The notes under the pieces are model-generated. The model was not told the origin of the DNA and ran no database searches. It was given only the letters and a program-made list of their open reading frames with translations. The translations under genes and the position numbers were made by a program. Positions 58,961 through 64,000 of a DNA stretch of 64,000 nt are shown piece by piece. Source of the DNA: Cinnamomum chago (lineage: Eukaryota; Streptophyta; Magnoliopsida; Laurales; Lauraceae); assembly GCA_038049695.1 (NCBI GenBank), contig CP142456.1:80747422-80811421 (forward strand). Reading direction: 5' to 3'. Positions within the stretch are counted from its first letter, which is position 1, and each line of letters starts with the position of its first letter.

Positions 58961-61596
58961 GTTGATTACAGGATTGCAAAACCTTTTGTGTCATTGCTCT
59001 AGATTAGATACGTGATAACACTCAATGCTTTTAAATTTTCTTTCCCAGATGTGCTCTCTTAAGGGCCCCTCTGTTTGCATGTAATTGAGTTTTTAAGAAT
59101 TTATTATCAAGTGAATCACGCCGATGATCATTAAAGACTACGAGTGATGAAAGATTTAAGGATGGAGTTGTAGACCGGAGAAAATTACTATAATAGAGTG
59201 ATATCTCGGATTTTATTCTTTAATTATTGGGATGATATTTGATTACCATTTATATATTTCTACTTTTATTCATGGGGAAGCATGTATGTTAGAAAGACTA
59301 GAAATTGATTTCAACACGTGTCAATTGCCAAAGTCAGCTTTTGTGATTTTTTCTTTCTATTCATATCATATGGGGGTTCATTAGACATGGGCTACAAGAA
59401 AAAACACAACTATCGATTCTTTCAATCTATTTTATGTTAATTAGAAATGGAAAGGCCTTGCGACTTTATTTGAACATTCACTCAGCTTTACAGCTGCTGG
59501 AATCGGCGGTAAACTCGTTACTTTCCAGATTTCCTCCTCTCGGAGAGGAGGAAAACCGGAAATTGCAGGTAAGCCGTGGCGGAAATATTGAAAACCGATT
59601 TTGTAGCCTTTTCTTTCCTCCTTTTATGATAATTTGAAATGAAAAGGCATTGCGACTTTATTTGGACACTCACTAACCTTTACCGCTGCTGGAATCGGCG
59701 GTAAACTCGCATTTTCCAGTTTTCCTCCTCTGTGAGAGAAGGAAAACTGGAAACTCCAGGTATACCGCAGATACTTACGGCGGAAATCTCGAAAACCCAT
59801 TTTTTAGCCTTTTTTTCCTTCCTTTCCTTTAAAGTGGGTCACGGGTCGGGGCTTGGTTCACAAAATGATGGATGGACATGTGTGAATAACAATTGGATGA
59901 AATAATATCAAATCACAATAAACACACAATAAATCGTAAATTCATTTTACTGTTGAAGTGAAGTAAATGGTCAATATAAGAGAGAACAAAATTTAGGATG
60001 TGGTAGAATCAAAAGGTGAGAGAGCAGCATTTTTATTTCGTCTCTTAAAAAGGATAGTGTTTTCTATGTTTGTAAGTGAGCTCATGGATTGGGCTTTGGG
60101 TATGGGGTTCAGTTATTAACAGATGGGCCATGCTCGGGTTGTTTATTATTTATTTGCACTTAGTGCTTGAGAGCCGGAATCCCCGTTCGGCCGAGATATA
60201 TATAGATATATTTATGAGGGAAGGTGGGAGCAGTGATGCGAGGACTCAAAACCATGACCTCTCACAGCTGAGCTGGCGTACGACTAGGGATAAAAATGGG
60301 TCCCCGATTCTCCGATTACGCGCAGGTTCCTACCCGTTAAAACCGGGTTTGCGTCCTTAATAATGCCCCGATAAGTAAATGGGTTCGGGTCCGGTTCCAC
60401 CTTGGTTCAGACCCGTGGACCCGATACCCAACATATTACCTCAATTTTCTGATATCTCTCCTGAAAATAATTTTTTTTTAATATCATTCTCTACCTAGAC
60501 CCGGACCTGGATTTACACTCGTCTCATGTATTGTTCTGGGTTCGGTTCCAGAGACAAGGAATCGGTTCCGAAACGGTTCCGGGTCCGGATCCGGTTCCAC
60601 CTTCTCTCTCTTATTTCACTTGTTACGTAGCCCATGCGTTGAACATCGTTATTGCTCGTCCTAAAGTGAGAATGCAGCCCATGACAATTATGTATGTGTC
60701 TGAGTATCTCATTGCCATGCACAACCTAAATTTCCCGAGAAATCTCCACACTAAATACATCTTTGCTTCTACGAAATTATTCACTCTTCAATACAAGGTG
60801 CAGAATTGTTACCATAATAAACCAAAGATCCTAATATCTACGATCGAGAATGTACGTGAAACCAGCAGAACCCTCATTTCAACCGGACAAAAAAAAAAGC
60901 ATGTACTCGCAAACATTTAGGGTTCCAATCGGGTTTCCGATTACACAGAAGTCCCGACCCATAAAAAACCGGGTCTGGAACCTATTTTCGGTTCTGCTTC
61001 ATAAACGGGTCCGTGTCCAGAACCTAATTTAGGTTCCGATTGATAAATGGGTCCGGGTCCAAATACGTTCCGACCTGCGGACCCGGAACCCGGCATATGA
61101 GCATTTGATATTGCAAATTGTACCTAAAAATTAACTTTTTCGAGACATTTTTACGTACAATACTAGCGGTAGTGGACTTGACTCACTATTATAAACTGAA
61201 TGGTGTGCTAGTTTTAGGAAACATGAAGAATAAAGATAAATTAGAATCGATTTTGGAACAGGATTTATGTCCTCTAGGTAGAACCGGTTCTCGGTTTTCC
61301 TATTGAAGCCCGGTCTGGAACCAACTAAACAAGTTGCTGGACAAAACCGGATTCAGAACCGGAACCGTTATTCAAAAACTGGTCGGTGTCCCCTACGGTT
61401 CCGATCCGGAACCGTTCCGTGTGCAGCCCTGCAAACATCACTGCCTTTCTGTGCAAGTAAGCGACCGTGTGGGTTTTGCTGCGGTCCTTAAATAGTTATC
61501 GAGCTTGATTTGACCAGTTCCATCAGTCGTTCGGCTCTCTGGTTAGGTCCAGAGAGTTTCCAAATCTAAGCATGTCAACAAAAATAAAGCTGAGAT
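58961..61596 (+). repeat. Macrosatellite unit 9
   Basis: 2636 bp and uninterrupted. The hAT-like segment is 60285-61431. Very similar to unit 10, sharing a shorter TTTATTATTTATTTG tract not seen in units 4-8. Confidence 0.95.
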
Positions 61597-64000
61597 GTTG
61601 ATTACAGGATTGCAAAAGCTTTTGTGTCAATGCTCTAGATTAGATACGTGATAACACTCAATGCTTTTAAATTTTCTTTCCCAGATGTGCTCTCTTAAGG
61701 GCCCCTCTGTATGCTTGGAATTGAGTTTTTGAGAATTTATTATCAAGTGAATCACGCCGATGATCATTAAAGACTACGAGTGAAGAAAGATTTAAGGATG
61801 GAGTTGTAGACCGGAGCAAATTACTTTAATAGAGTGATATCTCGTATTTTATTCTTTAATTATTGGGTTGATATTTGATGTCCATTTATATATTTCTACT
61901 TTTATTCATGGGGAAGCATGTATGTTAGAAAGACTAGAAATTGATTTCAACACGTGTCAATTGCCAAAGTCAGCTTTTGTGATTTTTTCTTTCTATTCAT
62001 ATCATATGGGGGTTCGTTAGACATGGGCTACAAGAAAAAACACAACTGTCGATTCTTTCAATCTATTTTATGTTAATTAGAAATGGAAAGGCCTTGCGAC
62101 TTTATTTGAACATTCACTCAGCTTTACCGCTGCTGGAATCGGCGGTAAACTCGTTACTTTCCAGATTTCCTCCTCTCCGAGAGGAGGAAAACCGGAAATT
62201 GCAGGTAAACCGTGGCGGAAATATTGAAAACCGATTTTGTAGCCTTTTCTTTCCTCCTTTTATGATAATTTGAAATGAAAAGGCATTGCGACTTTATTTG
62301 GACACTCACTAACCTTTACCGCTGCTGGAATCGGCGGTAAACTCGCATTTCCCAGTTTTCCTCCTCTGTGAGAGGAGGAAAACTGGAAACTGCAGGTCTA
62401 CCGCGGATACTTACGGCGGAAATCTCGAAAACCCATTTTTTAGCCTTTTTTTTCCTTCCTTTCCTTTATTGTGGGTCACGGGTCGGGGCTTGGTTCACAA
62501 AATGATGGATGGACATGTGTGAATAACAATTGGATGAAATAATATCAAATCACAATAAACACACAATAAATCGTAAATTCATTTTACTGTTGAAGTGAAG
62601 TAAATGGTCAATATAAGAGAGAACAAAATTTAGGATGTGGTAGAATCAAAAGGTGAGAGAGCAGCATTTTTATTTCTTCTCTTAAAAAGGATAGTGTTTT
62701 CTATGTTTGTAAGTGAGCTCATGGATTGGGCTTTGGGTATGGGGTTCAGTTATTAACAGATGGGCCATGCTCGGGTTGTTTATTATTTATTTGCACTTAG
62801 TGCTTGAGAGCCGGAATCCCCGTTCGGCCGAGATATATATAGATATATTTATGAGGGAAGGTGGGAGCAGTGATGCGAGGACTCAAACCCATGACCTCTC
62901 ACAGCTGAGCTGGCGTACGACTAGGGATAAAAATGGGTCCCCGATTCTCCGATTACGCGCAGGTTCCGACCCGTTAAAACCGGGTCTGCGTCCTTAATAA
63001 TGCCCCGATAAGTAAATGGGTTCGGGTCCGGTTCCACCTTGGTTCGGACCCGTGGACCCGATACCCAGCATATTACCTCAATTTTCTGAAATCTCTCCTG
63101 AAATAATTTTTTTTTAACATCATTCTCTCCCTAGACCCGGACCTGGATTTACACCCGTCTCATGTATTGTTCTGGGTTCGGTTCCAGAGACATGGAATCG
63201 GTTCCGAAACGGTTCCGGGTCCGGATCCGGTTCCACCTTCTCTCTCTTATTTCACCTGTTACGTAGCCCATGCGTTGAACATCGTTTTTGCTCGTCCTAA
63301 AGTGAGAATACAGCCCATGACTATTATGTATGTGTCTGAGTATCTCATTGCCATGCACAACCTAAATTTCCCGAGATATCTCCGCACTAAATACATCTTT
63401 GGTTCTACGAAATTATTCACACTTCAATACAAGGTGCAGAATTGTAACCATAATAAACCATAGATCCTAATATCTACGATCGAGATTGTACGTGAAACCA
63501 GCAGAACCTTCATTTCAACCGGACAGAAAAAAAAGCCTATACTCGCAAACATTTAGGGTTCCAATCGGGTTTCCGATTACACAGAAGTTCCGACCCGTAA
63601 AAAACCTGGTCTGGAACCTATTTTCGGTTCCGCTTCATAAACGGGCCCGGGTCCAGAACCTAATTTAGGTCCCGTTTGATAAATGGGTCCGGGTATAAAT
63701 AGGTTCCGACCTGCGGACCCGTAACCCGGCATATGAGCATTTGATATTGCAAATTGTACCTAAAAATTAACTTTTTCGAGACATTTTTACGTACAATACT
63801 AGCGGTAGTGGACTTGACTCACTATTATAAACTGAATGGTGTGCTTGTTTTAGGAAACATGAAGAATAAAGATAAATTAGAATCGATTTTGGAACAGGAT
63901 TTCTGTCCTCTAGGTAGAACCGAATCTCGGTTTTCCTATTGAAGCCTGGTCTGGAACCAACTAAACAAGTTGCTGGACAAAACCGGATTCAGAACCGGAA
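61597..64000 (+). repeat. Macrosatellite unit 10 (cut by the window edge)
   Basis: 2404 bases of a further unit. Its hAT-like segment starts at 62922 and continues beyond the window, so the array extends to the right. Confidence 0.95.

Larger units (their letters stand above)
32304..64000 (+). repeat. Macrosatellite: head-to-tail array of about 2.64-kb composite units
   Basis: The landmark GTTGATTACA(A/G)GATTGCA recurs at 32304, 34917, 39752, 44306, 46943, 49581, 54327, 58961 and 61597. Corrected for three solo-LTR insertions the spacing is 2613-2645 bases, except where deletions occurred. Ten units are visible and the array runs off the right edge. The order within a unit is an AT-rich lead with GCTCTCTTAAGGGCCCCT, two roughly 195-bp subrepeats with palindromes, a spacer, a tRNA-derived piece, a roughly 1.15-kb hAT-like segment, and a tail with AGCGACCGTGTGG. 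No long ORF is shared intact by all units. Confidence 0.97.

Noticed and set aside
32304-64000. Ribosomal DNA intergenic spacer or centromere satellite
   Set aside because: No rRNA sequence occurs in the window, the unit is far longer than usual plant centromere monomers, and an intact gene lies close by. Neither idea is supported.

Overview
The window is nuclear DNA from a flowering plant. The evidence is an intron-containing plastid acyl-ACP thioesterase gene (FATA), a plant F-box gene, a Tat-lineage Ty3/Gypsy element with its typical antisense extra ORF, tRNA-derived SINEs and several hAT-type DNA elements. I cannot name the species.

Left third (1-20.5 kb). A minus-strand F-box gene is split by a 10.8-kb Gypsy element (1928-12760). 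The element has 657-bp LTRs and a 5-bp target duplication, ATATC. The first 20 codons of the F-box gene lie beyond the far LTR at 12757-12816, and the rest lies at 820-1922. A decayed second copy of the same F-box gene sits at about 17.1-17.8 kb. Around them are a 644-bp hAT-like element (13154-13797), a 225-bp SINE (13834-14058), a 142-bp hAT-type MITE (16962-17103), each with target duplications, and two copies of a roughly 1-kb dispersed repeat (14.26-15.15 kb and 19.44-20.46 kb).

Middle (20.5-32.3 kb). A complete seven-exon FATA gene runs 21334-27423 on the plus strand and encodes 362 residues with all splice sites GT-AG. Downstream is mostly featureless AT-rich sequence with a truncated SINE (about 30.3 kb), a faint coding-like block on the minus strand (30.8-31.2 kb) and a short irregular tandem repeat (32.07-32.27 kb).

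Right half (32.3-64 kb, continuing past the window). Almost all of this is one head-to-tail array of a roughly 2.64-kb repeat, with ten units visible. Each unit is a composite. It has a block with two copies of a roughly 195-bp subrepeat carrying strong palindromes, a tRNA-derived SINE-like piece, and a roughly 1.15-kb segment whose ends look like Ac/hAT termini. Three units are interrupted by solo LTRs (1.9-2.2 kb) of one family, each with its own 5-bp target duplication. Two deletions, one clearly at a short repeated sequence, have shortened other units. Nothing in the array looks like a functional protein gene. It reads as a transposon-derived macrosatellite, and it is the most unusual part of the window.

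All calls come from reading the sequence. Family names rest on recognised motifs, and no database search was run.
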